Source: Aestuariirhabdus haliotis
GTDB taxonomy: Bacteria; Pseudomonadota; Gammaproteobacteria; Pseudomonadales; Aestuariirhabdaceae
Direction of reading: 5' to 3'
NCBI RefSeq assembly: GCF_023509475.1
Contig: NZ_JAKSDZ010000022.1
Span: 1 to 52,048 of the forward strand
Length of the DNA stretch: 52,048 nt
Shown here in pieces: positions 8,968 through 18,794 of the stretch (the first letter of the stretch is position 1; each line of letters begins with the position of its first letter). The notes beneath the pieces are model-generated. The model was not told the DNA's origin, searched no databases, and worked only from the letters and a program-made list of their open reading frames with translations. A program made the position numbers and the translations under genes.

Positions 8968-9136
8968 AGAACCAATCCGTTAGGTAATGCGAAAAACTCT
9001 ATCATGGACGAACGCGCAGACACCAGCTTACTACCGTTACAAAAGGTAGTGAGCGGCTCTGCTTTTTTGTTGGGTGATATGTACTGCAATCAACCAGGCA
9101 GCGGCAATCGAAAAGGACGGTTGGGGTGGCGTTAAG

Positions 9137-10093
9137 TTACTGCTTGGCGGTGTTCCCAAACTGTTCTATGGCATAGGCAACCCGGTCGTCTGTACTCATA
9201 TCCGGGTGACGCAATGCTTCGATGGCTTGTAAACGAGGCAACAAGCCCGTGCCGTTGGCGATTTGAACGGCGAGGCCGGGGCGCGCATTGAGTTCCAGAA
9301 TCATCGGCCCCTGATTTACATCCAGCACAATATCGGCTCCCAGGTAACCCAGCTGGGTCATCTCGTAACCGGAGGCCGCCAAGGGCAAAATACGATCCCA
9401 GTGGGGCACGGCCAGGTCGGCAAAATGGGCCCCGGTATCCGGGTGATGAGAAACCGGACGATCGTATTGCACGGCGTGCAATGCCTTGCCGGTGGCCAGA
9501 TCAATACCGACACCTACGGCGCCCTGGTGCAGGTTGGCCTTACCATCGGAGGCCTTGGTGGAGACTCGCATCATAGCCATCACCGGAAATCCCTTGAACA
9601 CAATCACACGGATATCGGGTACGCCTTCGTAACTAAAGTCATCGAAGACACTGTCGAAATGTACAAGGGATTCGACCATGGCCACATCGGGCTTGCCCCC
9701 AAGGCTGTACAGGCCGCTGAGAATATTGGAGCTGTGACGCATGACGTCCGCTTCGGAAACCCGCTCCCCGCTGGGTTTGAGGTAATAGTCGCCGTCGCGA
9801 CCCGTAATCACCAGAATGCCCTTACCCTGGCTGCCCTGAGCCGGCTTGACGACAAATTCACTGTAGAGTTCGAGAATATGAGAGAGGGTATTGACCTGAT
9901 ATTGATGTTCCACCACGCCCAGCAGTTTGGGCGTCGAGGCCTCGGCCTTTTCGGCCACCTGTTTGGTTTTAAGCTTGTTGTCGACCAGGGGATAGTAACG
10001 CCGGTCGTTGTAGCGGGAGATGTAGGAAACATTGCGCCGGTTCATGCCCAGCATGCCATGGGCATGCAGTTTTGCGGGGGTGGTAAAGAACAT
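9137..10093 (-). CDS. ATP-grasp, alpha-L-glutamate ligase-like protein
   Basis: This 318-residue ATP-grasp enzyme is related to RimK. It carries the ATP-binding segment VVKPAQGSQGKG, and near the C-terminus the metal-binding MILELNARPGL. RimK-type enzymes join a carboxylate to an amine, often glutamate; this subgroup (annotated as alpha-L-glutamate ligase-related) has no firmly known product. It directly abuts the gene for a UUP1-type membrane protein (no intergenic base) and lies third in a three-gene operon with a retropepsin-like protease, an association seen repeatedly in gammaproteobacteria. A small-peptide synthesis and processing module is the likely theme. Confidence 0.88.
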   Translation of the reverse strand: MFFTTPAKLHAHGMLGMNRRNVSYISRYNDRRYYPLVDNKLKTKQVAEKAEASTPKLLGVVEHQYQVNTLSHILELYSEFVVKPAQGSQGKGILVITGRDGDYYLKPSGERVSEADVMRHSSNILSGLYSLGGKPDVAMVESLVHFDSVFDDFSYEGVPDIRVIVFKGFPVMAMMRVSTKASDGKANLHQGAVGVGIDLATGKALHAVQYDRPVSHHPDTGAHFADLAVPHWDRILPLAASGYEMTQLGYLGADIVLDVNQGPMILELNARPGLAVQIANGTGLLPRLQAIEALRHPDMSTDDRVAYAIEQFGNTAKQ

Positions 10094-11632
10094 TCAGTGC
10101 TCCTTAACCATGGCCTGGAAACGACGCAATTCGGTCAGGCGGTAGCCGGTATACTGACCGATCAGCATGATAATGCCAAGCAACACCAGTAACAGCTCCG
10201 GGAAGTTGAAGGTCAGGTGCTCGACCAGGGTATTGGTCATAGCCAGATAGGCCATGACGGCCACCAACAAGCTGCCACCGCCTTGAATCAGCACTTCCTT
10301 GGGACCATCTTCTTCCCACAGGATCGACATACGCTCGATGGTCCAGGCCAGGATGATCATCGGGAAGAAGGTTACGGTCAGGGCCTGGCTGAGTCCCAGT
10401 TTATTACTCAGAACGCTCATGATGGCCATGATGATAATGACCACAATCACCACCGAGGATATTCGCGCTACCAGGAGCAGATTGAGGTGGCTGAGGTAGG
10501 AGCGGATCCAGAGTCCGACGGAGACAATAGTGAGGAAGATCGCCAGGCCGACAAACAGAGTGGTCTGGATCAGAGCCAGGGCAATCAGGATCGGCATAAA
10601 GGTACCGGAGGTTTTGATACCTACCAGAATTCTCAGCAGCACGACTACCAGGGCGCCGATGGGAATCAACAGAATGTGTTTGAAGGTGTTCTGGATTTCT
10701 GTCGGTAAGCTATAGATCGAGAAATCGACCAGGGCGGCTTTGGTATCTTCACCCAGAGCAACGGCGAGGGCCTTGGCTGGGCGGCTATTTTCGATAATTG
10801 AAAAGGTCACTCGGGAATTGCTGCCCCCTTCGACATCCAGCAGCGACACGCCTCCGCGTTGCCATAACAGGAAGTTATCCGGGGTGCCGGTATCCCCGGT
10901 CTCCGGATCAAGCAGAATCCAGTGGGGGTCGGCGTAGAGTTCAATCAATTCGGTCAGGGTCTGGCGCTTGCGGCCGTCTTCCAGGTGCAGCCCTCGAGCG
11001 ATGCGGGCGGGAATCTTGGCACGGTTAAGCACCACCATCATGATCGCGACCTTCTGCCCCATGGATGAGTTGTTCTCGGTATTCAGCAACAGGCTCATAT
11101 CCATATTGCTCTGGGGATTGTTCAACAGTCGCACCAGCTCATTGGCAAAACTCTTGGCATCGGCCGAGCGTTCTGTGATGTGGGTAACCAGGCTATCCGC
11201 GGCGATCCGGGTGGATTCGTCCAGGTGAGAAAAGTCGATGACTTCCGGCGGTGTGCTGGCCTCCAGAGGCGTGCGAACCGGCGCATGGAACAGCTGCAGG
11301 CGATAAAACAGGGTTTGGGGGCCGGTGGCATTGCGTCGGGCCCATTCTGCCCGGCGCTGTACGCCTTCGCTGTCCCAGCCAAAACCGTAGCCTGGAGAGG
11401 CAAAATCCTGGCTGATGACGATGTCGTTAGGGTCGCTATCGGGTAACGCTAGGGACACCTTGACCGGTTTGTCTTCGGCATTGAATACCACCTTGGCTTC
11501 CACGGTCCAGACGGAGCGTTGCTCCCCCGGTAGCAGCGGAAAGCCCAGCTCGATTTTTTTATAAGCGGTCAGCCCCAACCCCAGACTGATGCAGATGAAG
11601 GCTAGCAAATAGACTTGTACACGTGCGGACAT
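10094..11632 (-). CDS. Inactive transglutaminase / 7TM (UUP1 family) protein
   Basis: This 512-residue protein has an N-terminal anchor (about 6-25), a periplasmic region with a transglutaminase-like fold lacking a clear catalytic Cys-His-Asp triad, and a C-terminal block of about seven hydrophobic helices (from about residue 320). This matches the 'inactive transglutaminase fused to 7TM helices' family. The fold may bind rather than cleave a peptide. The gene begins 3 nt after the protease gene and abuts the ATP-grasp gene, so the three are certainly one transcript. Function is unproven; transport or sensing of the ligase product is plausible. Confidence 0.85.
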   Translation of the reverse strand: MSARVQVYLLAFICISLGLGLTAYKKIELGFPLLPGEQRSVWTVEAKVVFNAEDKPVKVSLALPDSDPNDIVISQDFASPGYGFGWDSEGVQRRAEWARRNATGPQTLFYRLQLFHAPVRTPLEASTPPEVIDFSHLDESTRIAADSLVTHITERSADAKSFANELVRLLNNPQSNMDMSLLLNTENNSSMGQKVAIMMVVLNRAKIPARIARGLHLEDGRKRQTLTELIELYADPHWILLDPETGDTGTPDNFLLWQRGGVSLLDVEGGSNSRVTFSIIENSRPAKALAVALGEDTKAALVDFSIYSLPTEIQNTFKHILLIPIGALVVVLLRILVGIKTSGTFMPILIALALIQTTLFVGLAIFLTIVSVGLWIRSYLSHLNLLLVARISSVVIVVIIIMAIMSVLSNKLGLSQALTVTFFPMIILAWTIERMSILWEEDGPKEVLIQGGGSLLVAVMAYLAMTNTLVEHLTFNFPELLLVLLGIIMLIGQYTGYRLTELRRFQAMVKEH

Positions 11633-11635
11633 AGG

Positions 11636-12352
11636 TTATTTTCCTGCGGGGACGGGTTTGCCGGCGGCCAGCTTTTTACTGACATCAACCACGAAAATAT
11701 CGGTCAGCAGATTGCGGCCGACCAGGACCTTGTAATCGAAAGCTTCCCGATCGGCCAGAGTGACTTCGATCCGTTCACTGACTTTGCCGATGGTCATGGT
11801 CACCATCACTGCAAAGCGTTTAACGTCCTCGGCGCCGTGTCGCTTGATGGAGGCGATACGGGTAATACGGCGTTCCAGGGTTTGCGACCCCTGGCCATTT
11901 TCGCCCAGGACCTTGAACTTCACCCACTTTTTGCCGTCACGCTCAAATTCAACCGTGTCCCAGGCATGAATGGACGTCGTGGTGGCACCCGTGTCGATGC
12001 GGGCTTTGGTGGTGAAATTGCCCGGACTGACATGGGCCAGTTCCACTTCGCCGATGATCGTTTTGTCGCCAGGCAGCTTTTGGGTTTTGCTGGGCGCTTT
12101 AGGTGCGGGAGCCACTGCGCAGGGTTTGCATTGAAGGGCCTGGGATGATGGCGAGGCTGTTTCAATACTGATCTGCTTGTCGGCTGTGGGCGCTGGGCTG
12201 GCGGTTGGTGGCGGTGACGATTGCGTCGAAACGGGTTGAGAGGTGGTCGGAGTGGCCGGCGGTGTACTCTGGTCTTTTGGTTGCGGGGCGGTTTGACAAC
12301 CGACGATCAGGAATAAAATGGTGGCCAGGAGCGTAACCCGAGACAGGCGCAT
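11636..12352 (-). CDS. RimK-linked retropepsin-like protease, lipoprotein
   Basis: A secreted lipoprotein, about 238 residues from the ATG at 12352, which has an AAGGA binding site seven bases upstream. The lipobox is LIVGC (Cys19), followed by a long Pro/Ser/Thr/Gln-rich linker. The C-terminal domain is of the DUF785 (RimK-associated protease) type: the catalytic DTGATTTS motif starts near residue 120 and a GRNLL segment closes the fold. Often annotated as an ATP-dependent zinc protease, it is better described as a retropepsin-like aspartyl protease. It heads the operon with the UUP1 and ATP-grasp genes. Confidence 0.88.
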   Translation of the reverse strand: MRLSRVTLLATILFLIVGCQTAPQPKDQSTPPATPTTSQPVSTQSSPPPTASPAPTADKQISIETASPSSQALQCKPCAVAPAPKAPSKTQKLPGDKTIIGEVELAHVSPGNFTTKARIDTGATTTSIHAWDTVEFERDGKKWVKFKVLGENGQGSQTLERRITRIASIKRHGAEDVKRFAVMVTMTIGKVSERIEVTLADREAFDYKVLVGRNLLTDIFVVDVSKKLAAGKPVPAGK

Positions 12353-12568
12353 AATCGAATCCTTGTGCAAATTGTATCGTGTTGAGAGTATTCTGTATCA
12401 GTACAGGGTAGCAAAGATCCCTGTTTATAGGACAGCGGCAATTGTATGCAACCATCTATCCGGAATGGCCCGGTGGCGGGTGCAACAGGCACATACCATT
12501 AAATCCGACACAGACTCGCATAAGGTTATGTGACACAGGGTCTCTCAGTGCATAACTCCGGAACACAT

Positions 12569-13909
12569 ATGAAAGCGTCATCACCATCGATAGGCAGCGG
12601 CTGGTCGCTGTTACCCCTGCTTTGTTTTTTATTGATTTTCTTTGGCGCGGGTCTGTATTACCACAGCATTGGCACCGAGTTTGCGTTTTACCAGGTTAAA
12701 GCGCCGGTTGCGATTGTTCCGGCCATCGTTCTGGCCCTGATTCTGGGCAAGCAGTCCTTATCGGTGCAGCTCGATACTTTTCTTCGTGGCATCGGGGATA
12801 GCAACATCATTATGATGTGTCTGGTGTTTCTATTGGCCGGTGCCTTTACCGCCGTATCCAAGGCGATTGGCGGTGTCGATGCCACGGTGAACCTGGGCTT
12901 GCAATGGATACCGGCGCAGTGGGTCTTGCCGGGTTTGTTTGTGATCGCGGCTTTTATTGCCACCGCAATGGGTACCTCGATGGGCACCATTGCTGCGGTG
13001 GCGCCTATTGCCGTGGGTGTGGCTGATGGCACTGGATTGTCGTTGTCCTTGGCGGTTGGTGCGGTCATTGGCGGTGCCATGTTTGGTGATAACCTCTCCA
13101 TTATCTCCGATACCACCATTGCGGCGACTCGCACCCAGGGCTGTGAAATGCGGGACAAATTTCGCCTCAACTTTATGATTGCGGCCCCGGCAGCTCTGGT
13201 CACCATCCTGCTATTGTTGTTGCTCGGCGATGCCGCCACCGTGGGCGAGATACCAGAGGTGGAATGGTGGCTGGTTTTACCCTACATGGCCGTATTGTTG
13301 ATGGCGTTGTCCGGTTTTAATGTGCTGCTGGTGTTGTTTTGCGGAATTCTGTTTTCGGGAATTTTGGGGCTTGCGCAGGGAACCTTCGCCGTCGCTGGAT
13401 TTGCCAATGCCGTTTATAGCGGTTACGAGTCGATGCTGGAAATAATGTTGTTATCGATGTTTATCGGTGGCCTCGGCGCCTTGATGAAAGAGCAGGGTGG
13501 ACTGAGCTTTCTCACTCACTGGATTTTGCGCATTAGTCAGCGGGGCGGTTTGATGGCGACAAAACGAGCGGGTGAGTCGGCCATCAGTGCTCTGGTGGCG
13601 TTCAGTAACCTGTTTGTGGCCAACAATACGGTTGCCATTGTGTTGAGTGGTGGCGTCGCCAGGCAGATTGCAGAGCAGCATGAGGTGGACCCAAAGCGCA
13701 GCGCGAGTTTACTCGATATTTTTTCCTGCGTGGTTCAGGGGTTGTTACCCTATGGTGCGCAAATTTTGTTGGCCGCATCCTTGTCCGGACTTTCACCTCT
13801 GAGTCTGGCGGGCAGTATCTGGTACTGCTGGCTATTGGCAGTCGCCGCTTTGATTGCGGTGTTCATGGGGTTGCCCAAATCCACCACAGCCAGTACCGAA
13901 GGTGTTTAG
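12569..13909 (+). CDS. NhaC-family Na+/H+ antiporter
   Basis: An integral membrane protein of about 446 residues with some ten or more hydrophobic helices. The ATAMGTSMGT and GGAMFGDNLSIISDTTIAA segments are typical of NhaC-type sodium/proton antiporters. The ATG at 12569 has a GGA element seven bases upstream. A GTG at 12530 would add 13 residues and also has AGG nearby, so the start is not certain. It is divergent from the retropepsin operon. Substrate choice (Na+/H+ or organic ion exchange) cannot be decided from sequence. Confidence 0.88.
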   Translation: MKASSPSIGSGWSLLPLLCFLLIFFGAGLYYHSIGTEFAFYQVKAPVAIVPAIVLALILGKQSLSVQLDTFLRGIGDSNIIMMCLVFLLAGAFTAVSKAIGGVDATVNLGLQWIPAQWVLPGLFVIAAFIATAMGTSMGTIAAVAPIAVGVADGTGLSLSLAVGAVIGGAMFGDNLSIISDTTIAATRTQGCEMRDKFRLNFMIAAPAALVTILLLLLLGDAATVGEIPEVEWWLVLPYMAVLLMALSGFNVLLVLFCGILFSGILGLAQGTFAVAGFANAVYSGYESMLEIMLLSMFIGGLGALMKEQGGLSFLTHWILRISQRGGLMATKRAGESAISALVAFSNLFVANNTVAIVLSGGVARQIAEQHEVDPKRSASLLDIFSCVVQGLLPYGAQILLAASLSGLSPLSLAGSIWYCWLLAVAALIAVFMGLPKSTTASTEGV

Positions 13910-14082
13910 CTTCCTGTGTTAACAGGGTGTTTAGGGATGCGGGTAGTCGATAGTCGCAGGCAGTTGATAGTTATTAACTGTTACTAGTTATAAATTGTTG
14001 ATGGATTTGAGTGAATAGATTGTGAAATGTTCTCGCCTTGTCGCCAAGGTATCTAATTGACCAATAACGGAGTATTGAAAGA

Positions 14083-15516
14083 ATGATCAGACGGACCAAA
14101 ATTGTTGCCACGCTTGGCCCTGCGACCGATGACCCTGCAGTGTTGGAGCGCTTGTTGCTGGCCGGAGTGAATATGGTTCGCCTGAATTTTTCCCACGGCG
14201 ATGCGGATTCTCATCGGCAGCGTGCGCATTGCGTGCGCGAAATCTGCCAGCGGCTGGGGCTTAGTGTGGCGGTGTTGGGGGATCTGCAGGGACCTAAAAT
14301 TCGCATAGCCCGTTTTGCGCGTGGCAAGGTCCAGTTAGCGCGAGGCGCGGCTTTTTGCCTGGATGCGAATCTCGATAAAGAGGCGGGAGATGAAAACCGT
14401 GTCGGCATCGCCTATAAGGCACTTCCCGGCGACAGTAAGCCGGGCGACCTGTTGTTGCTCGATGATGGCCGAATTGTGTTGGAAGTGACCGGGGTAGAGG
14501 GCAGTGCAATCCACACCAAAGTGTTGGTGGGTGGAGAGATTTCCAATAACAAGGGCATTAATCGCCAGGGGGGAGGGCTCTCAGCGCCGGCTCTGACCGA
14601 AAAAGATAAAGCCGACATCGTGCTGGCCGCAGAGCTGGATATTGATTATCTGGCGGTCTCTTTTCCGCGCAGCGCCGAGGATATTGAGCAGGCCCGTCAA
14701 TTGATTCGTGAGGCAGGCGGCGAAGCCCTTGTCATGGCCAAAATCGAGCGAGCCGAAGCGGTCGCCGATGACGTGACCCTCGATAGCATTATCAAAGCTT
14801 CCGATGCGGTTATGGTGGCCAGGGGTGACCTCGGGGTGGAAATTGGCGATGCCGAGTTGATCGGCAAACAGAAACAGATCATCAGCCGCGCGCGAAAATT
14901 GAACCGGATTGTGGTGACCGCAACCCAGATGATGGAAAGCATGATTCACAACAGTTTGCCGACCCGCGCCGAGGTGTTTGATGTCGCCAATGCGGTTCTC
15001 GATGGCACCGATGCGGTGATGCTTTCTGCCGAAACAGCGACCGGCGATGACCCTTGCGGTGTTGTTGAGGCGATGTCCCGAATCTGTATCGGAGCCCAGA
15101 CCCATCGATCGGTAACCAACTCGCGCCACCGTATGGACATCACCTTTTCCAGTATTGAAGAGTCGATCGCCATGGCGGCCATGTACAGTGCTAATCATCT
15201 TGAAGGTGTGACGGCGATTGTCTGCTTGACCGAATCAGGTTCGACGCCATTGTTGATGTCTCGTATCAGCTCCGGTTTGCCTATCTATGCCATGACCTCC
15301 CATGTTCGTACCCAGAGACGGGTGGCCCTCTATCGAGGGGTAGAGCCGGTTCCCTGCGCCATCGAGCAGTTACCCGAGGGCGAACTGGAAGAGCGTGCAC
15401 TGGCAGAACTGCGGGATCGTGGCGCCTTGAAAACAGGCGACCTGGTGATCTTGACCCGCGGGGATCGGGTTGGGGTTGGCGGCAAAACCAATAGCATGCG
15501 GATTTGCCGGGCATAG
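14083..15516 (+). CDS. pyk: Pyruvate kinase
   Basis: This 477-residue cytoplasmic enzyme transfers phosphate from phosphoenolpyruvate to ADP in the last step of glycolysis. [12 protein letters not shown] opens the barrel. [20 protein letters not shown] (catalytic Lys region), [10 protein letters not shown] and TQMMESM are all intact, and a C-terminal regulatory-type domain follows. Length and sequence fit the PykA-like (type II) branch. A GGAG site lies upstream of the ATG. PEP carboxylase, which competes for the same substrate, is also in this window (42015-44660) but is not linked to it. Confidence 0.96.
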   Translation: MIRRTKIVATLGPATDDPAVLERLLLAGVNMVRLNFSHGDADSHRQRAHCVREICQRLGLSVAVLGDLQGPKIRIARFARGKVQLARGAAFCLDANLDKEAGDENRVGIAYKALPGDSKPGDLLLLDDGRIVLEVTGVEGSAIHTKVLVGGEISNNKGINRQGGGLSAPALTEKDKADIVLAAELDIDYLAVSFPRSAEDIEQARQLIREAGGEALVMAKIERAEAVADDVTLDSIIKASDAVMVARGDLGVEIGDAELIGKQKQIISRARKLNRIVVTATQMMESMIHNSLPTRAEVFDVANAVLDGTDAVMLSAETATGDDPCGVVEAMSRICIGAQTHRSVTNSRHRMDITFSSIEESIAMAAMYSANHLEGVTAIVCLTESGSTPLLMSRISSGLPIYAMTSHVRTQRRVALYRGVEPVPCAIEQLPEGELEERALAELRDRGALKTGDLVILTRGDRVGVGGKTNSMRICRA

Positions 15517-15710
15517 CGGTTCATCGGCAAGATTGCTCGGAGGTTGAAGGTGGCGGTTGCGGCTTTGGAAGGGGTTCCATAATACGGAAGTGGGTTGTGG
15601 GGCGAGCTTGAAAAGGTGTAATCAATATCGCACACTCGCCAGCCGCAGAGCGGTTGATGGTGGGTTCACTTTTTGGGCGCTAGGGCGGTTAACAGGATGA
15701 GGGTATCACC

Positions 15711-16478
15711 GTGGAGTATGAGCTAAACCTTATTGTTATAGTGGCATTAGTCAGTGCGGGCCTGATTTCCGGTTTTATTAACACCCTGGCTGGAGGCGGA
15801 TCGATGTTGAGCTTGCCGGCGTTGATGCTGGTGGGCATGCCGCCTGAAATTGCCAATGCCACCAATCGAGTCGCCGTACTGTTGCAATCGATCACCGGTA
15901 TGGCTGGCTTCAACAAGCATGGTGCTCTCGATCAAGGAGCGATTGCTCCGATTTTGGTACCAACATTAGTAGGCGCCCTGGTCGGCGCTCTGATTGCATC
16001 TTACCTTCCTTCAGTGGTTCTCAAACCCGTATTACTCGGATCGATGGTGTTGATGGCCCTGGTGATGCTGTTCAAGCCAGCGACCATTATCCCCGACTCT
16101 GATACCACGCCCTATACCTTTGCTGAACGTCCCGCCGCCTGGATGGGGATGTTCATTGCCGGGCTCTATGGTGGTTTTGTGCAGGCCGGGGTGGGCTTTA
16201 TTCTGATTGCCGCGCTGGCAGGCGGATTGCGTTACGATCTGGTGCGGACCAACGCATTGAAGAATGTCTGTACCGCGGCGCTCAGTGTGGTGGCCCTGGG
16301 CGTATTTATCGCTCGGGATCAGGTGCTCTGGGTGCCAGGACTGACGCTGGCGGCAGGCAGTGTGGTGGGGGCTCACCTCAGTGTGAAATTTGCTATCAAG
16401 GCCAGCCAGCGCACCCTCAAGTGGATTCTTCTGGTCATGGTGCTCATCGCTTGTGGTGCCGCGATGTTTAGCGGTTAG
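15711..16478 (+). CDS. TauE/SafE family membrane exporter
   Basis: This 255-residue protein has about eight membrane helices and the family's two-fold pattern: GFINTLAGGGSMLSLPAL near the N-terminus and YGGFVQAGVGFILI in the second half. TauE/SafE proteins are thought to export sulfite, sulfoacetate or other organosulfur anions, but substrates are rarely known. Translation starts at a GTG preceded by GATGAGGG. No sulfur-metabolism genes are nearby, so the substrate is open. Confidence 0.88.
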   Translation: MEYELNLIVIVALVSAGLISGFINTLAGGGSMLSLPALMLVGMPPEIANATNRVAVLLQSITGMAGFNKHGALDQGAIAPILVPTLVGALVGALIASYLPSVVLKPVLLGSMVLMALVMLFKPATIIPDSDTTPYTFAERPAAWMGMFIAGLYGGFVQAGVGFILIAALAGGLRYDLVRTNALKNVCTAALSVVALGVFIARDQVLWVPGLTLAAGSVVGAHLSVKFAIKASQRTLKWILLVMVLIACGAAMFSG

Positions 16479-16801
16479 CCAGGGTTCTCTGGCGCCTGGT
16501 CTATTGATGACATCCCGTTGGTTTGGTGTTGCCTGAGTCAAAGCGGCACTGAGCCGGCGTGCCTGTCATACAAGCTTTGTCTTAACCGGGCCAATTCAGT
16601 ATTGGCGCCTCTCAATTGCCCTGTTTCTATACGGTCATCACTCTATTGGCTATGTAAAAAAAGTGTGAAGGCTGTCAAATAAAAATGACATTCCGTCAAG
16701 TATTGCGATACAGTGCGTTCGATATTTATGTACACTTCGTGCAAAAAATCAATCACTTAATCTAGGGACGGACGGGGCTTGCCCCGGAAAAACAGGTGTT
16801 T
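16479..16801. other. Intergenic region with leader hairpin
   Basis: About 320 bp without a gene. The AT-rich part (about 16650-16760) is a likely promoter region for the following binding-protein gene, but I cannot fix its -35/-10 boxes. A compact hairpin, CGGGGC-TT-GCCCCG (16773-16786), lies just ahead of that gene's ribosome binding site and could affect translation. Nothing else is seen. Confidence 0.4.
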
Positions 16802-17917
16802 ATGAACAATTGTTGGCGGTTATTGGTTATAATCTTTTGGTTTATGGTATCCAGTGTTCAGGCCCAAACTCTGAGAGTGTTGAATTGGTCCGATTACGTC
16901 GATGAAGGCGTGCTCGAACAGTTCAAACAGGAGCAAGGGGTTGAATTGGTTTATGAGCTGTTTGAAAGTGAAGATGAGTTCCTCGAAAAATTTTTCGACG
17001 CCAAGGAACCCTGGGATGTGATTGTTCCCCCCAGCGCTATGATTCCTTTCCTGAGTGGGCGTCAGTTACTGACGCCGCTGGACCCAAAAATGATTCCGAT
17101 GAGCAAGGGACTCGATAAGGGGATTATGTCTCGTCTGGCACGACAGGATCCTGATAACAAATATGCAGTGCCCTATATGTGGGGTACCACCGGCATCGGA
17201 GTTAATGAGCAAATGCTGGCGCAGTTAGGTATTGATCCCGTGCAGATGAATAGCTGGTCATTGTTGTATGACGAAGATTTACGTAAGAAAGTCTCACAAT
17301 GTGGGATTGCACTGTTGAATGAATCCTCCGAAATGTTCGCCACCGCATTGATCTACCTGGGCTATTCGGTCAATACCAACAATAGAAGTGAATTGGATGC
17401 GGCCGCGGCTCTGTTGAAAAAAACCATCACGGATACCCGCTATCTACATACCTCTCAATACAGTACGGATCTTGCCGAGGATAAACTGTGTCTGGCAGTG
17501 GGTTACTCGGGCGATATTATGGCGGATGTGGATGAAAGTGAGAATGAGGCCGTCAGTTATCGAGTTCCTGAAGAGGGTGCTGCAGTATGGTTCGATGCCA
17601 TGGCGATTCCAGCATCCAGCCAGCAAAAGAAGCTGGCACATGCCTTTATTAACTTTATGATTCAACCCGCTGTTGCCGCCAGGAACACCAACTATGTTGC
17701 TTACCCGAATCCGGTTCCGGCTAGCCTTGATCAGGTAGATGTTGATGTGAAAGAGGATCCGGCGGTGTATCCACCCGCCAATATTCAGGCTCGATTGCAG
17801 GCGATTGGTGCGTCTGAGCGTAAACTCAGGCGTTACAAGCGTAAGCTGTGGGTGTCGGTTAACTGTCATTCGGGACGGTTTTGCCAAATTCCCATGAAGA
17901 ACCCCTACGGCTACTAG
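16802..17917 (+). CDS. Orphan PotF/PotD-like polyamine-binding protein
   Basis: A periplasmic binding protein of about 371 residues. A signal peptide ends near SVQAQ, and the mature start LRVLNWSDYVDEGVL is typical of spermidine/putrescine-binding proteins, as are PYMWGTTGIGVN and LAVGYSGDI. No permease or ATPase genes are adjacent, so it either serves a transporter elsewhere or acts as a sensor partner. After the usual RRYKRKLW end of the family it continues for about 18 unusual residues with two cysteines. ATG 16802 is preferred over GTG 16796. A strong terminator follows. Confidence 0.85.
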   Translation: MNNCWRLLVIIFWFMVSSVQAQTLRVLNWSDYVDEGVLEQFKQEQGVELVYELFESEDEFLEKFFDAKEPWDVIVPPSAMIPFLSGRQLLTPLDPKMIPMSKGLDKGIMSRLARQDPDNKYAVPYMWGTTGIGVNEQMLAQLGIDPVQMNSWSLLYDEDLRKKVSQCGIALLNESSEMFATALIYLGYSVNTNNRSELDAAAALLKKTITDTRYLHTSQYSTDLAEDKLCLAVGYSGDIMADVDESENEAVSYRVPEEGAAVWFDAMAIPASSQQKKLAHAFINFMIQPAVAARNTNYVAYPNPVPASLDQVDVDVKEDPAVYPPANIQARLQAIGASERKLRRYKRKLWVSVNCHSGRFCQIPMKNPYGY

Positions 17918-17992
17918 GGTTTCTCAAGGCGAGCCATATCGCTCATGCCTGGCACCAGGCTGTGCCATCAGTTGCTCAACTCTTTTTGACAC

Positions 17993-18030
17993 GTCACCTG
18001 TTAGCACAAAACTAACAGGTGACTCTTTTA
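17993..18030 (+). terminator. Rho-independent terminator
   Basis: GTCACCTGTTAG (17993-18004) pairs perfectly with CTAACAGGTGAC (18012-18023) across a 7-nt loop and is followed by TCTTTTA. This ends the binding-protein transcript and isolates the DUF3365 gene. Confidence 0.88.
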
Positions 18031-18152
18031 CTTGTTTTGGGCCAAGGGACGCCGTAATTTGCCGAAGGTATGAATCTAGATCAGTGACAAGGGCGTGGGT
18101 CTGTGTAAGGATAATCCCTAATTGACTATGGTCCGAATTAGGGAGAATCACC

Positions 18153-18722
18153 ATGTGCCGCCTTTTCGCAGTGATCGCTGTTGTCACCGCCTTTGCCAGT
18201 AGTTCTGTGCTGGCCGATGAGCTAGCGGTTCATCGAGACGAGGCACGAGCGATCAGCAAAGAGTTTGGTCAGCAGTTGCAAGCCGTGTTCAAACCCGCAA
18301 TGGAGAGAGGGGGGGCGATTCATGCCATCGACGCCTGCAATGTCCAGGCAACCCCAATCGCTAATGAACGTGCCCAGGCCAGTGGTTGGAAAGTTGGCCG
18401 TACCTCTTTACGTACCCGCAATAGCGCTAATGGCCCCGATGGCTGGGAACGGGCGGTGCTGGTGCAATTTGAACGCCGTAAACGGTCCGGGGAAAATCCC
18501 GCAAACCTGGAATACTTCGAAATGGTGGAAACCGGTAGTGGCAGCGAAGTGCGTTATATGAAAGCCATCCCAACGGCCGGTGTTTGTCTGGCTTGTCACG
18601 GCCGACAGATTGACCCCGATGTGGCGGCCCATATTGAGAAACTCTACCCGGATGATCGCGCTACCGGTTTTTCCCAGGGTGATTTGAGAGGGGCTTTCAG
18701 TCTGAGTAAGACACTGCCTTAA
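18153..18722 (+). CDS. DUF3365 (Tll0287-like) haem-binding protein
   Basis: This 189-residue periplasmic protein has a cleavable signal peptide (about 1-21). The body matches DUF3365, whose cyanobacterial member Tll0287 has a PAS-like fold with covalent c-type haem. The haem site CLACH is at residues 145-149. Such proteins are proposed redox or gas sensors, or electron carriers; the partner is unknown. Binding site AGGGAGA precedes the ATG. It stands alone between a terminator and a convergent operon. Confidence 0.88.
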   Translation: MCRLFAVIAVVTAFASSSVLADELAVHRDEARAISKEFGQQLQAVFKPAMERGGAIHAIDACNVQATPIANERAQASGWKVGRTSLRTRNSANGPDGWERAVLVQFERRKRSGENPANLEYFEMVETGSGSEVRYMKAIPTAGVCLACHGRQIDPDVAAHIEKLYPDDRATGFSQGDLRGAFSLSKTLP

Positions 18723-18794
18723 GGCATTAATATTGAGGTCAAACGCTGTTCTTGTCTTGGCCGATTGCCTGAACAGGGATTATTGCCGCAAGTG

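Noticed and set aside
16160-16541. Long minus-strand frame opposite the TauE/SafE gene
   Set aside because: His/Gln-rich shadow of a clear membrane-protein gene with family motifs.
18012-18120. Minus-strand frame between the binding-protein and DUF3365 genes
   Set aside because: It runs through a perfect intrinsic terminator and lacks family similarity.
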